Positions 34,067-42,673 of a stretch of 42,673 bases of DNA are shown here, piece by piece. Positions within the stretch are counted from its first letter, which is position 1; the number at the start of each line of letters is the position of its first letter. The notes under the pieces are model-generated. The model had not been told where the DNA came from and searched no databases. It worked only from the letters and a program-made list of their open reading frames with translations. Source of the DNA: CAZSLC01 sp964607675 (GTDB taxonomy: Bacteria > Bacteroidota > Bacteroidia > Bacteroidales > UBA932); the NCBI GenBank assembly GCA_964607675.1, contig CAZSLC010000017.1:1-42673 (forward strand), written 5' to 3'. The translations under genes were made by a program, and so were the position numbers.

Positions 34067-35492
34067 GAATCACATATATAAACATTTAGATTGGACTTTA
34101 ATTATCTGCTACGTTTTATTAGTGATATTTGGATGGATAAATATTTATGCATCCGTTTACAATCCAGAGATCCAAAATATGTTTTCTTTATCAATGAGGA
34201 GTGGTAGCCAACTCATATGGATTGGTATTACCTTTTTCATAGCTATCTTCATTATTTTCATAATTCCTCCCAGATTATATTTGGGGCTTGCATGGTGGTG
34301 GTATTTATTAATAGCACTGCTTCTTGTCGCCGTAATATTATTTGGAAAAGAGGTCAACGGTTCTAAGTCATGGATTGAGATTGGTCCTATTGGATTTCAA
34401 CCCTCTGAATTGTCAAAAGTGACTACATCACTGGTTCTCGCTATGACCATGAGCAAATATGATTTCAAAATCACCCGTTTTAAAGATTTTATTTTAACCT
34501 GTTCAATAATTATTTTTCCTGCCTTACTCATCGCTTTTCAACCCGATATCGGGACTGTAATGGTATATTGTGGATTTATCTTCGTTATGTATCGTGAAGG
34601 GCTCACTGGATGGGTAATACTTTATGTTTTGTTGGCTGCACTCCTTTTTATTCTTACTCTAAAGTTCTCCCCGTACGTTGCACTATTAGTGCTGATATCT
34701 ATATTAGGAATAATAAAAGGGCTATTTACAAAAAAAATAGTCTCTAATACTATATCCACAATATTTGCTGTAACACTCTTATCTTTTCTTCCAAGATTGC
34801 TAAATATAGAATTTATCAGCAAATACAACCCTTTTATTGGTAATGACTATTTTTGGTTATTAATCATCATAGCCCCTTTTGCTCTCTATCTCCTCTATGA
34901 GGGGATAAAGAAAAGACGAAAATATCTTATTTCCCTATTCTTCACACTAATTGCATCAGTGATAATTATCTCCTCCACCAACTATATATTCAACAACATC
35001 CTTAAAGATCACCACAGAGATAGGATAGAAAACATTTTAGGTATCAGTGAAGATCTAAAAGGGGCAGGTTACAATGTCAATCAATCAAAAATAGCAATTG
35101 GCTCGGGGGGATTTATAGGAAAGGGATTTTTAAAAGGTACTCAGACTAAATTTGATTTTGTCCCTGAACAAAGCACCGATTTTATTTTTTGCACGGTAGG
35201 AGAAGAGTGGGGATTGGTTGGTTCAGTTGGAGTTTTGATACTATTTTTTATAATTATATCGAGACTAATTATTCTTTCTGATAAAAATCCAGACCCAATT
35301 GTGCGAATTTTTGGATATTGCACTGCTTCCTGTATTTTTATGCACGTGGCCCTAAACATATCTATGACCATAGGTTTGTTTCCAGTAGTCGGTATTCCTC
35401 TCCCATACATAAGCTATGGAGGTACTTCATTTATTGCATTTACAATTCTACTTTTTATCTTTGTACGTCTTGATTTAGAAAAATGGAGATAA
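34056..35492 (+). CDS. rodA: Rod shape-determining protein RodA (SEDS glycosyltransferase)
   Basis: This 478-residue membrane protein of the SEDS family polymerises glycan strands from lipid II in the elongasome. Visible signatures include NGSKSWIEIGPIGFQPSEL (near 107), FQPDIGTVMVY (near 160) and the C-terminal GIPLPYISYGGTS. It is longer than E. coli RodA because of extra hydrophobic sequence in the middle (about 185-300), which I believe is usual for Bacteroidota RodA. It overlaps mrdA by 11 nt, in keeping with the physical RodA-PBP2 pair. It ends the cell-shape block, 33 nt before gcvP. Confidence 0.95.
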   Translation: MVSKNHIYKHLDWTLIICYVLLVIFGWINIYASVYNPEIQNMFSLSMRSGSQLIWIGITFFIAIFIIFIIPPRLYLGLAWWWYLLIALLLVAVILFGKEVNGSKSWIEIGPIGFQPSELSKVTTSLVLAMTMSKYDFKITRFKDFILTCSIIIFPALLIAFQPDIGTVMVYCGFIFVMYREGLTGWVILYVLLAALLFILTLKFSPYVALLVLISILGIIKGLFTKKIVSNTISTIFAVTLLSFLPRLLNIEFISKYNPFIGNDYFWLLIIIAPFALYLLYEGIKKRRKYLISLFFTLIASVIIISSTNYIFNNILKDHHRDRIENILGISEDLKGAGYNVNQSKIAIGSGGFIGKGFLKGTQTKFDFVPEQSTDFIFCTVGEEWGLVGSVGVLILFFIIISRLIILSDKNPDPIVRIFGYCTASCIFMHVALNISMTIGLFPVVGIPLPYISYGGTSFIAFTILLFIFVRLDLEKWR

Positions 35493-35525
35493 TTTTATTT
35501 ATATAAACAATTAAACAATAAAACA

Positions 35526-38393
35526 ATGTCATATAATTTTGCAGATAGGCACATTGGTCCAAGAGAGCATCAATTTGAACATATGCTCAAAACCATTGGT
35601 GTAAATTCAATTGAAGAATTGATTAAACAAACTTATCCTAACGATATTATTCATCCTCAATTGCTACCGCTTGATAGTGCTATTAGTGAGCACGACTATT
35701 TGGTTCACCTAAAGAAAATAGCAGAGAAAAACAAGAATTTCCGCTCCATGATAGGAATGGGATTCTATGGTACAGCTGTACCTTCGGTGATTATGAGAAA
35801 TATATTTGAAAATCCATCATGGTACACATCGTACACCCCCTATCAAGCAGAGATTTCCCAAGGTCGATTAGAAGCACTTATCAACTTCCAAACCATGATC
35901 TCCTCGTTGACTGGGTTCGAATTGGCAAACTGCTCCCTTCTTGATGATGCCACTGCTGCAGGTGAAGCCATGAGGATGAGCTACGACCTTCGCTCTCGTG
36001 CAGATATTAAGGCTGGAAAAAATAAATATTTTGTTGATAAAAATGTATTTCCTCAAGTGCTCTCAGTAGTTGAAACCAGAGCTTTCGGATTCGGTATAGA
36101 AATAATAGTCGGAGACTACAAAGAGATGGAAGAGAAAGGATTTGATGAAATGTGCTTCGGTGCTTTGATCCAATTCCCAGCTGCAGATGGTAAAGTCATT
36201 GATTATAGCTCATTCTGCGAAAAGGCACATGCACAAAACATATTAGTGGCCGCAAATTGTGACCTTCTTTCACTTGCCCTTTACAAAGAACCTGCCGCAT
36301 GGGGTGCAGATATCGCTTTGGGCACTGCACAAAGATTTGGACTTCCAATGGGATTTGGTGGCCCTACTGCGGGATGGATGGCCTCCAAATTGGACTACAA
36401 ACGCAACATCCCAGGACGTATCATTGGTATATCTATTGACAGACTTGGTAAAAAAGCCTTCAGACTTGCTCTACAAACTCGTGAACAACATATCAAGAGA
36501 GAAAAAGCTACTTCAAATATCTGTACAGCTACCGCACTTATGGCAGTCATGACGGGGATGTATGCAGCATACCACGGGAAAGATGGCATTAGGGATATTG
36601 CACAGAGTGCATACAAATTTGCCCATGTAGCAGCTGAAAAACTTACAGATGCTGGATTTAAAATTGCCTCTCAACACTTCTTTGATACAATCAGAGTTAC
36701 AGGGATAAAAGCAGAAGATATTCGCAAAAAGGCTATAGCATCTGGTTTAAATTTCTATTATCCATGTGAAAATTGTGTTCAAATCTCATTTGATGAACTC
36801 TCAAGTTGCGAAGAGACAAAGAAAATACTTGGAATATTTGGAGTTGAAGTCAAAGCATGCTGCAGAACTCAACATGATAGAGTAGATATTTTACCTCGTC
36901 AAACTGAATTTTTAACTCAAAAAATATTTAATACGTATCACTCAGAAACCGAGATGATGCGTTATATCAAAAAACTCGAAAGGAGAGACATATCGCTCAC
37001 TCACTCAATGATTCCACTTGGCTCTTGCACCATGAAACTCAATGCTGCTACAGAGATGATGCCTATGACTTGGCCCGAATTAGGAAATGTTCACCCATTT
37101 GCCCCTGCCGATCAAACAGAAGGCTCTATGCAGATTATCAAAGAGATGGAAAAAGATTTAGCTATCGTAACTGGTTTTGAAACGACATCTCTTCAACCCA
37201 ACTCAGGTGCTGCTGGAGAATATGCTGCCCTTATGACCATCAAAAATTATTATGCAGCTATAGGAGAACTTCATAGGAACAAGATGATTATCCCAACCTC
37301 TGCACACGGAACCAACCCCGCTTCTTGCGTAATGGCAGGATGCGACCCAGTACTGGTCAACTGCGATGAGCATGGTAATGTGATAGTTGAAGAGCTGCGT
37401 CAAAAAGCAATAGAAAATAAAGACAACCTATTTGGGATAATGATTACATATCCTTCTACTCATGGTATTTTTGAAGTGGAAATTAAAGAGATATGCAAAA
37501 TCATCCACGAATGCGGTGGACAAGTATTTATGGATGGAGCAAACATGAATGGACAAGCAGGTATTACAAGTCCAGGTTTCATTGGAGCAGATATTTGTCA
37601 CCTTAATCTCCACAAATCATTTGCAATGGCACATGGTGGTGGTGGTCCTGGAGTTGGATGTATCTGTGCTTCTAAACATTTGGTTCCATATCTTCCAGGG
37701 CATCCAATGAGATACCCTGAATATCAAACTGTTAGCGGAAGCACAATTAAAGCTTCTGATATCAAGAATCCAATGAGAGCAGTCAGTGCAGCACCTTATG
37801 GAGCTGCCTTGCTAAATTCGGTTACACACGCATACCTTAAAATGTTAGGACCCGATGGTTTGAGAATGTCCACAGCCTTAGCAGTACTTAATGCAAACTA
37901 TATGGCAGAGAGATTAAAACCCGAATTTAGTATTCTTTATACAGGAGCTACAGGAAGGGTTGGTCACGAATGTATAGTTGATGTACGCAATTTCAAAGCA
38001 GAATATGGTATTGATGCCACTGATATAGCAAAACGACTCATGGACTACGGATTCCACGCTCCTACACTTTCATTCCCAGTCCACGAAACACTTATGATTG
38101 AGCCCACAGAGAGCGAATCCCTTGAAGAGATAGAGAGATTTGTTGAAGCCATGAAATCTATCAAGAGAGAGTGTGAGGATATTAAAGCTGGTCGTGCAGA
38201 CAAAGAAGACAACGTCATTAAGATGTCCCCACATACTGCCGAAGAGGTTTGTGGCAACGAATGGAAACACCCATATACTCGTGAGCAGGCAGCTTACCCA
38301 TTGGAATGGATTCGTGATAATAAATTCTGGCCTGGTTCTACTCGCGTTGATAATGGTTATGGCGATAGAAACCTTCTCCCTGTTGTTGAATAA
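35526..38393 (+). CDS. gcvP: Glycine dehydrogenase (decarboxylating), glycine cleavage P protein
   Basis: This 955-residue PLP enzyme decarboxylates glycine and passes the aminomethyl group to the lipoylated H protein. It is the full-length type, with both halves that are separate genes in some bacteria. The PLP-binding Lys697 lies in LNLHKSFAMAHGGGGPG, and the N-terminus has the typical FADRHIGPRE. The other glycine cleavage genes (gcvT, gcvH, lpd) are not in this window. It follows rodA by 33 nt without an obvious strong promoter and ends at a good terminator (38416-38449). Confidence 0.97.
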   Translation: MSYNFADRHIGPREHQFEHMLKTIGVNSIEELIKQTYPNDIIHPQLLPLDSAISEHDYLVHLKKIAEKNKNFRSMIGMGFYGTAVPSVIMRNIFENPSWYTSYTPYQAEISQGRLEALINFQTMISSLTGFELANCSLLDDATAAGEAMRMSYDLRSRADIKAGKNKYFVDKNVFPQVLSVVETRAFGFGIEIIVGDYKEMEEKGFDEMCFGALIQFPAADGKVIDYSSFCEKAHAQNILVAANCDLLSLALYKEPAAWGADIALGTAQRFGLPMGFGGPTAGWMASKLDYKRNIPGRIIGISIDRLGKKAFRLALQTREQHIKREKATSNICTATALMAVMTGMYAAYHGKDGIRDIAQSAYKFAHVAAEKLTDAGFKIASQHFFDTIRVTGIKAEDIRKKAIASGLNFYYPCENCVQISFDELSSCEETKKILGIFGVEVKACCRTQHDRVDILPRQTEFLTQKIFNTYHSETEMMRYIKKLERRDISLTHSMIPLGSCTMKLNAATEMMPMTWPELGNVHPFAPADQTEGSMQIIKEMEKDLAIVTGFETTSLQPNSGAAGEYAALMTIKNYYAAIGELHRNKMIIPTSAHGTNPASCVMAGCDPVLVNCDEHGNVIVEELRQKAIENKDNLFGIMITYPSTHGIFEVEIKEICKIIHECGGQVFMDGANMNGQAGITSPGFIGADICHLNLHKSFAMAHGGGGPGVGCICASKHLVPYLPGHPMRYPEYQTVSGSTIKASDIKNPMRAVSAAPYGAALLNSVTHAYLKMLGPDGLRMSTALAVLNANYMAERLKPEFSILYTGATGRVGHECIVDVRNFKAEYGIDATDIAKRLMDYGFHAPTLSFPVHETLMIEPTESESLEEIERFVEAMKSIKRECEDIKAGRADKEDNVIKMSPHTAEEVCGNEWKHPYTREQAAYPLEWIRDNKFWPGSTRVDNGYGDRNLLPVVE

Positions 38394-38415
38394 CAGCTAC
38401 ATAAATAATAGAATT

Positions 38416-38449
38416 AAAGAGCCGATATTCATATTTATCGGCTCTTTTT
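38416..38449 (+). terminator. Rho-independent terminator after gcvP
   Basis: AAAGAGCCGATA (38416-38427) pairs with TATCGGCTCTTT (38436-38447), a perfect 12-bp stem with an 8-nt loop. The right arm runs into a T-tract (TTTTT, 38445-38449). It separates gcvP from the ABC transporter gene. Confidence 0.88.
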
Positions 38450-38479
38450 ATTAATTTAGTATCCTCAAACTATATAGCT

Positions 38480-41449
38480 ATGAATGACATTATATTATCA
38501 GCATTACTGAACCTATTTGCCCTCTTTGGGGCAACTTCTAAAACAGATGTTGAAAAATCAAGAAGCACAATCTCAAGCTACCTATCAAGACATTTCGGAG
38601 TAAGAAATAAATCCAATTATCTTGGACTATACTCTGATTTAAGAGATTTCTACGATAACTCTCCAGATCTTGATAAAGATTTAATAATTGAGGGGATTTG
38701 TTCCAACCTTCAACATAAAATTCAAAAAGAAGAACAGGCTCTTCTCCTTTTAAGATTTATGGAGTTTTGTAACATTCAGAGTGTCGATATAGATCTATTC
38801 AAAAAGGTAGCCACTCTATTTTCAATTTCAGAATCACTATTTAATGATTTTCATAATTTTGTCTCCAACACTCCCAATGAGAATATAATTATTTTAGACA
38901 AGAACAGCAATGACTCCCTAAAAGATCTAAATGGTAACATTCGAGTATTGAATATTAAGATTTACAATAAAATCGTATTCACTTATAATGGGAGAGATGA
39001 AGTTCTAATGAATGACATCCCCATTCTCGCTGGCATCTTCCTCATATGGGAAAAAAGCGGCGTTCTAAAAAATAAAAAAATCAAGCCAATTTACTACAGC
39101 AATATTATATCTATGTTTGAAAAAAGCGAAGAAGTTGTAAGTAATATAGAATTGTGCGGTAGGGATGTAAATTTTCGATTCCCAAAGAGTGAAAATGGGA
39201 TGCACACCCTCTCCTTTACCCTTCATGGGGGCGAGTTAGTAGCAATTATGGGGGGAAGTGGTGTAGGTAAATCAACTCTCCTTTCACTTCTTAATGGTAA
39301 TTTAACTCCACAAGAAGGGTGTATTACCCTCAACGGCTACGAGATTAACAATCCTAAAGTTAAAGATTTGATAGGGTTCGTTCCACAAGATGACTTGCTC
39401 ATTGAGGAGCTAACTGTTTTTCAAAATCTATTGTTCACTGCCAAATTGTGTTTTAACGATTTATCAGACACCGATTTAACAAAAAAGGTAAATAAAGTTT
39501 TATACGACTTAGGACTTGAGGCAGCAAAAGATTTAAAAGTAGGGTCCGCCATCAATAAATACATCTCAGGGGGACAGCGAAAAAGGCTAAATATCGCATT
39601 AGAGCTAATTCGTGAACCATCCGTACTCTTTTTAGATGAACCCACATCGGGACTCTCATCCACAGATTCTGAGAAAGTTATAAATTTACTTAGAGAGCAA
39701 ACATTTAAAGGTCGCTTGATAGTGGTAAACATCCATCAACCATCATCTGACATATTTAAGTTGTTCGACAGATTGTGGCTTTTAGACAGGGGCGGCTATC
39801 CAGTTTATGATGGCAATCCAATAGAAGCAGTTACATACTTCAAAGAAGCAGCCGAATATGCAGACTCAAATATAAGTACCTGCAATAGCTGTGGCAACAT
39901 CAATCCTGAAATTGTCCTCAACATAATAGATGAAAAATCTTTGGATGATAGTGGAAAACTAACAGACAAAAGGAAGGTGACCCCTCAAGAGTGGCACGAT
40001 AGGTATTTGCAATCACAAAAAGCAAAAAAGGGGGATTTCAGCCCTACAAAAAAGATAGAGACACTCAACTTACCAATCTCCGAACAAAAGAGGCCAAGGC
40101 CATTTAAACAAATGTTGATTTTCCTTCAACGCAATTTGAAAACAAAGATCACAAATACCCAATATCTCCTTATTTCGCTATTGGAAGCTCCCCTTCTTGC
40201 CGTAATAGTGGCAATGTTAACAAAATATGCACCCCCTGAAGGATATTCATTGATGGAGAATAAAAATCTTGTTTCATACTTTTTCATGGCCATTATTGTT
40301 GCTATTTTTATAGGTATGAGTGGCAGTGCTGAGGAGATATTTAAAGATAGGGCCCTTTTAAAACGGGAGCGATTTTTAAGACTCTCAAACAATAGTTATA
40401 TATGGTCGAAGATTATTTTCATGTCTGGATTATCAATCATCCAAACATTTCTATTTATAATTGTGGGCAACAGCATTATGGGAATTTCAGGACAATTTGG
40501 CACATGGTGGATGTTGATGTTTATTTCGGCATTCTTAGCAAATCTCACTGGGCTTGTTCTCTCCCAATCACTCAGTTCAATAGTCGCTATATATATCACA
40601 ATCCCCCTCCTTCTCATTCCTCAGATTCTTCTCTGCGGTCTGGTTGTCAAATTTGAAGATCTCAACCCTAATAGTAAAACAGGCAATGTCCCCATAATAG
40701 GAGAGATCATACCATCAAGATGGGCATTTGAAGCATTAGCTGTCAATTCATTCTGCACCAACGACTATGAAAAAGGTTTTTTTAAGAATGACCGAGGGAA
40801 ATTCGAAGCACAATACTACAATTATGCATTCCAATATGAGTTGGAATCACAACTTGAAACGGCAGAAAAGGAGCGCATTGATGGTAAAGAAATTAGGGAA
40901 AGTCACTTCGATATCCTCAGAAATGAACTTCCTCGATTGGCTGAGTACGCAAATACCAATCCTTTTATGTCAGCCGAAGAGATGAAAACAAAATTAAATT
41001 CTAAAAATTACACCAAGAGGACTTATGACTCTCTTATGTCTTATTTTCAAAAAACTTCCAAACTCATTACACAAAAAGGAAACGACTACTCTTTAGCCCT
41101 CGATAGACAAATTGAAGATTTCATTGATCAATTTGGAAAAGAAAAACTAATAGAGCTAAAAAGAGATAATTATAATATTTTTCTTGAAAGTCTCGTAGCT
41201 AATTCCGACTCAAAAAAGACTCATAAAATAGTTAAAAACAACATATTACCCAAAATGGGATATATATATATCACCCCTCGATCTCATAATGGTAGAGCAC
41301 CATTTTACAGCAATGTTAAAATCTTAGGAAATACACAAATTCCCACACTATGGTACAACATAGGAGTATTAGCTCTTATGTCATTAATAACCTCTTTAGC
41401 ATTGTTCTTTGACTTTCCAGGTAGGTATATTCGAAAAGATAAAGAATAA
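38480..41449 (+). CDS. ABCG-like ABC transporter, ATPase and permease fused, with N-terminal extension
   Basis: In this 989-residue single protein, residues 1-130 are helical with a TerB-like flavour. About 140-215 looks like a small beta domain with ...KIKPIYYSNIISMF, possibly FHA-like. The ATPase is at about 220-460 (Walker A GGSGVGKST with Lys264, signature YISGGQRKR, Walker B VLFLDEPTSG, switch NIHQPSS), in the ATPase-then-permease order of ABCG. A linker carries a C-x2-C pair (CNSCGN). Membrane helices lie at about 560-755, then a charged, coiled extracytoplasmic segment (about 755-945), and a last helix near 957-978. The substrate is unknown; export is expected. It begins 31 nt after the gcvP terminator. 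Confidence 0.85.
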   Translation: MNDIILSALLNLFALFGATSKTDVEKSRSTISSYLSRHFGVRNKSNYLGLYSDLRDFYDNSPDLDKDLIIEGICSNLQHKIQKEEQALLLLRFMEFCNIQSVDIDLFKKVATLFSISESLFNDFHNFVSNTPNENIIILDKNSNDSLKDLNGNIRVLNIKIYNKIVFTYNGRDEVLMNDIPILAGIFLIWEKSGVLKNKKIKPIYYSNIISMFEKSEEVVSNIELCGRDVNFRFPKSENGMHTLSFTLHGGELVAIMGGSGVGKSTLLSLLNGNLTPQEGCITLNGYEINNPKVKDLIGFVPQDDLLIEELTVFQNLLFTAKLCFNDLSDTDLTKKVNKVLYDLGLEAAKDLKVGSAINKYISGGQRKRLNIALELIREPSVLFLDEPTSGLSSTDSEKVINLLREQTFKGRLIVVNIHQPSSDIFKLFDRLWLLDRGGYPVYDGNPIEAVTYFKEAAEYADSNISTCNSCGNINPEIVLNIIDEKSLDDSGKLTDKRKVTPQEWHDRYLQSQKAKKGDFSPTKKIETLNLPISEQKRPRPFKQMLIFLQRNLKTKITNTQYLLISLLEAPLLAVIVAMLTKYAPPEGYSLMENKNLVSYFFMAIIVAIFIGMSGSAEEIFKDRALLKRERFLRLSNNSYIWSKIIFMSGLSIIQTFLFIIVGNSIMGISGQFGTWWMLMFISAFLANLTGLVLSQSLSSIVAIYITIPLLLIPQILLCGLVVKFEDLNPNSKTGNVPIIGEIIPSRWAFEALAVNSFCTNDYEKGFFKNDRGKFEAQYYNYAFQYELESQLETAEKERIDGKEIRESHFDILRNELPRLAEYANTNPFMSAEEMKTKLNSKNYTKRTYDSLMSYFQKTSKLITQKGNDYSLALDRQIEDFIDQFGKEKLIELKRDNYNIFLESLVANSDSKKTHKIVKNNILPKMGYIYITPRSHNGRAPFYSNVKILGNTQIPTLWYNIGVLALMSLITSLALFFDFPGRYIRKDKE

Positions 41450-41461
41450 ATAAATTTTCAC

Positions 41462-41492
41462 TTGCAATTTTATCATTAATCAATTACTTTTG
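41462..41492 (+). promoter_or_regulatory. Promoter of the 268-residue lipoprotein gene
   Basis: A -33 TTG (41462-41464) and a -7 TACTTTTG (41485-41492) are separated by 20 nt, close to the Bacteroidota consensus. The leader to the ATG at 41524 would be about 26 nt. Confidence 0.65.
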
Positions 41493-41523
41493 TTGACTAT
41501 TGAGTAATCTTAAAAAATAATAT

Positions 41524-42330
41524 ATGAAAAAATTATCGTTTCTCTTGGTCATCGCATCTGTCATGATGTTTGCTTCTTGTGGAAATCGCTCAAATGAAAA
41601 AGCTGAAAAAGCTGACACTAAAGCTACTACAATTGAAGAACAATATTTAACTGCAGACCTCAAAATTAAGTTAGACTCTCTTGCTGCAAGTGTGAACAGA
41701 CTTCAAGCAGTTCCATTTGTTAAAAGTGTAAAAAATGGCAAAGTAGTTCTTACTGAAAAAGAAAAGAAAGTTAAACCAGAATACCTCCTTCCATTATCTA
41801 AAGCTAACGACTTGGTAACCAAATCAGAAAAAGCTCGCACAATAGCAGCATATGGGGTTGACCGCTATGTAGCTGAACTATATGATATGCCTGTTGATGA
41901 TTACAATCCAATACTCACAAAGCTTGCTTCAGACATTAATTCATCAGCAATTGCGACACTTGCAAAAGAACAAGATTTTACATCATTTATTCAAAATTTC
42001 TATGATGAGCAATTTGAAAATGGCACATTGAATATTTTCTGGGAAAGCATTACCAGTGCACTCGTTGAAAGTATTTACATCACAACACAAAACGTTGACA
42101 AATTTGTAGGAGCCTTAACAGATGAAGAAGCATCAGAAATCACTTATCGTTTTGCATTAGCTGAAGATGGTATTGTATCATTGATTCCTTACCACGAGGA
42201 CATGAAAGAACTCAATGTTGTTCTTGAACCTCTATACAAAATCAATGCTATCAACAAACAACAACTTCGTGACCAATTAATCGAACTTAGAGGTGAAATT
42301 GAAGCTGCAAGAAAAGCACTTTTGAAATAG
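41524..42330 (+). CDS. Lipoprotein of unknown function
   Basis: This 268-residue protein has a signal peptide ending in a lipobox (FASC, Cys19) and a Lys/Glu/Ala-rich linker (about 20-40). The rest is mostly helical and acidic, with an N-terminal heptad-like stretch LKIKLDSLAASVNRLQ and a C-terminal amphipathic helix near 240-267. It has only the lipoprotein Cys. I do not recognise a domain. It has its own promoter and is followed by a long hairpin, so it is probably monocistronic. Codon use looks like highly expressed genes (many AAA, GAA, GCT), which would fit an abundant envelope protein; that is an impression, not a calculation. Confidence 0.75.
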   Translation: MKKLSFLLVIASVMMFASCGNRSNEKAEKADTKATTIEEQYLTADLKIKLDSLAASVNRLQAVPFVKSVKNGKVVLTEKEKKVKPEYLLPLSKANDLVTKSEKARTIAAYGVDRYVAELYDMPVDDYNPILTKLASDINSSAIATLAKEQDFTSFIQNFYDEQFENGTLNIFWESITSALVESIYITTQNVDKFVGALTDEEASEITYRFALAEDGIVSLIPYHEDMKELNVVLEPLYKINAINKQQLRDQLIELRGEIEAARKALLK

Positions 42331-42375
42331 CTTCTTGATCGACAAACAATAACAAAATAGGATCACTTATAAACT

Positions 42376-42419
42376 AAACTGAACCCCAAAGGTTAATCAA
42401 AACTTTTGGGGTTCAGTTT
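42376..42419 (+). terminator. Long hairpin downstream of the lipoprotein gene
   Basis: 42376-42394 and 42401-42419 pair along all 19 positions (one G-U) around a 6-nt loop, AATCAA. The stem core is GAACCCC/GGGGTTC. No T-run follows on the plus side (GTAATTAC). It is probably a terminator or a 3'-end stabilising structure for the lipoprotein mRNA, possibly acting in both directions. Confidence 0.65.
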
Positions 42420-42492
42420 GTAATTACTTATAGCAGCAAGTGCTAAAGACACTTCTACTTTATTCAAGTCGTTGGTTCAGTTTGTAGAAGTG
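42410..42492. repeat. 13-bp direct repeat and 9-bp inverted repeat
   Basis: GGTTCAGTTTGTA occurs at 42410-42422 and again at 42474-42486. The first copy is part of the right arm of the long hairpin. CACTTCTAC (42450-42458) and GTAGAAGTG (42484-42492) form a perfect 9-bp inverted repeat whose right arm overlaps the second copy. I cannot assign a function. Confidence 0.5.
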
Positions 42493-42673
42493 ATGAATTC
42501 ATGAACGCTTATTGTTGTAGATCAACGTATTACATTGTCGACGGGTGCGCAAAATGGAGCACCCGTGCGCGGTGTAGGGAGTTGTAAACAAAGTAAGTAA
42601 GAAAGTGTGTAAGAGTGAAAGTAGTTTGAGACCTGATTTGTAATAGAGATATGGGTTACGATAGTGACGGGTG

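Larger units (their letters stand above)
42331..42673. other. Terminal stretch without a convincing gene
   Basis: After the lipoprotein stop there is a 19-bp stem (42376-42419), a repeat cluster (42410-42492) and a GC-richer patch (about 42535-42580) with an 8-bp inverted repeat ACGGGTGC (42541-42548) / GCACCCGT (42559-42566). A G/A/T-rich stretch of GTAAG-like words follows (about 42590-42630). GACGGGTG at 42540-42547 recurs at 42666-42673, the last 8 bases. Only very short frames are present. It may be the upstream region of a gene or repeat beyond the window. Confidence 0.5.

Noticed and set aside
38480..41449. ABC protein as the missing transporter for the orphan binding protein
   Set aside because: Its ABCG-like ATPase-permease order and C-terminal domains point to export, and it lies about 18 kb away on the other strand.
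42410..42492. Possible CRISPR array or tRNA in the repeat cluster
   Set aside because: Only two copies of a 13-mer, no regular spacers, no cas genes, and no cloverleaf can be folded.
42501..42587. 28-codon frame starting ATG in the terminal region
   Set aside because: It is too short, crosses the GC-rich inverted repeat, and has a Cys/Arg-rich composition unlike the other genes.
42499..42673. Open minus-strand frame reaching the window edge (about 57 codons)
   Set aside because: The translation is rich in Leu, Thr and Tyr without any recognisable motif, and it covers repeats; it cannot be supported without sequence beyond the edge.

Overview
The window is AT-rich chromosomal DNA from a member of the Bacteroidota, most likely the order Bacteroidales. 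The evidence is the 16S rRNA 5' half, many promoters of the Bacteroidota type (-33 TTTG, about 19 nt, -7 TAnnTTTG), lipoproteins and SusD-free glycan genes of Bacteroidales style, an AraC regulator with a membrane-embedded N-terminus, and a mreBCD-mrdA-rodA cluster placed after purH. I cannot assign a genus. I see no insertion sequence, prophage, integrase or CRISPR array; nearly everything looks like core chromosome.

Layout. 1-582 holds the 5' part of a 16S rRNA gene reading out of the window on the minus strand, with leader and promoter up to 749. 822-1909 is a pair of half-size chromate-type transporters. 1952-7607 is a galactan/galactose operon: surface endo-galactanase (GH53), periplasmic beta-galactosidase (GH2), galactokinase and aldose 1-epimerase. 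7654-9957 (minus) holds a DUF2135-like lipoprotein and a membrane AraC regulator. 10061-10135 is tRNA-His. 10144-12856 holds a PfkB sugar/nucleoside kinase, a flippase-like membrane protein and a small outer-membrane protein. 12843-15172 (minus) encodes two secreted hydrolases. 15253-16674 is radA.

16664-24624 (minus) is one tight operon: PBP1A, D-Ala-D-Ala ligase, PrmC, an orphan NMT1/SsuA-type substrate-binding protein, a large sensor protein joining a Cache-type domain, HAMP, SpoIIE/PP2C phosphatase and RsbW-like kinase, and a STAS anti-sigma-factor-antagonist protein. This is the most interesting part: a compact partner-switching module that seems to carry its own periplasmic ligand-binding protein and both opposing enzymes in one polypeptide, co-transcribed with cell-wall genes.

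24728-28209 holds topA, an Lrp/AsnC regulator and ispD (minus). 28282-35492 is purH followed by the rod-shape and elongation genes mreB, mreC, mreD, mrdA and rodA, linked by overlaps or 1-nt gaps. 35526-38393 is full-length gcvP with a good terminator. 38480-41449 encodes a 989-residue ABCG-like transporter with an unusual N-terminal extension, and 41524-42330 an unrecognised lipoprotein. 42331-42673 has no convincing gene but contains a perfect-length 19-bp stem and further repeats.

Four starts were moved from the longest open frame: the second chromate transporter (1361), radA (15253), the substrate-binding protein (20338) and purH (28282). In radA and purH the longer frame begins at a TTG lying inside the -7 promoter box.
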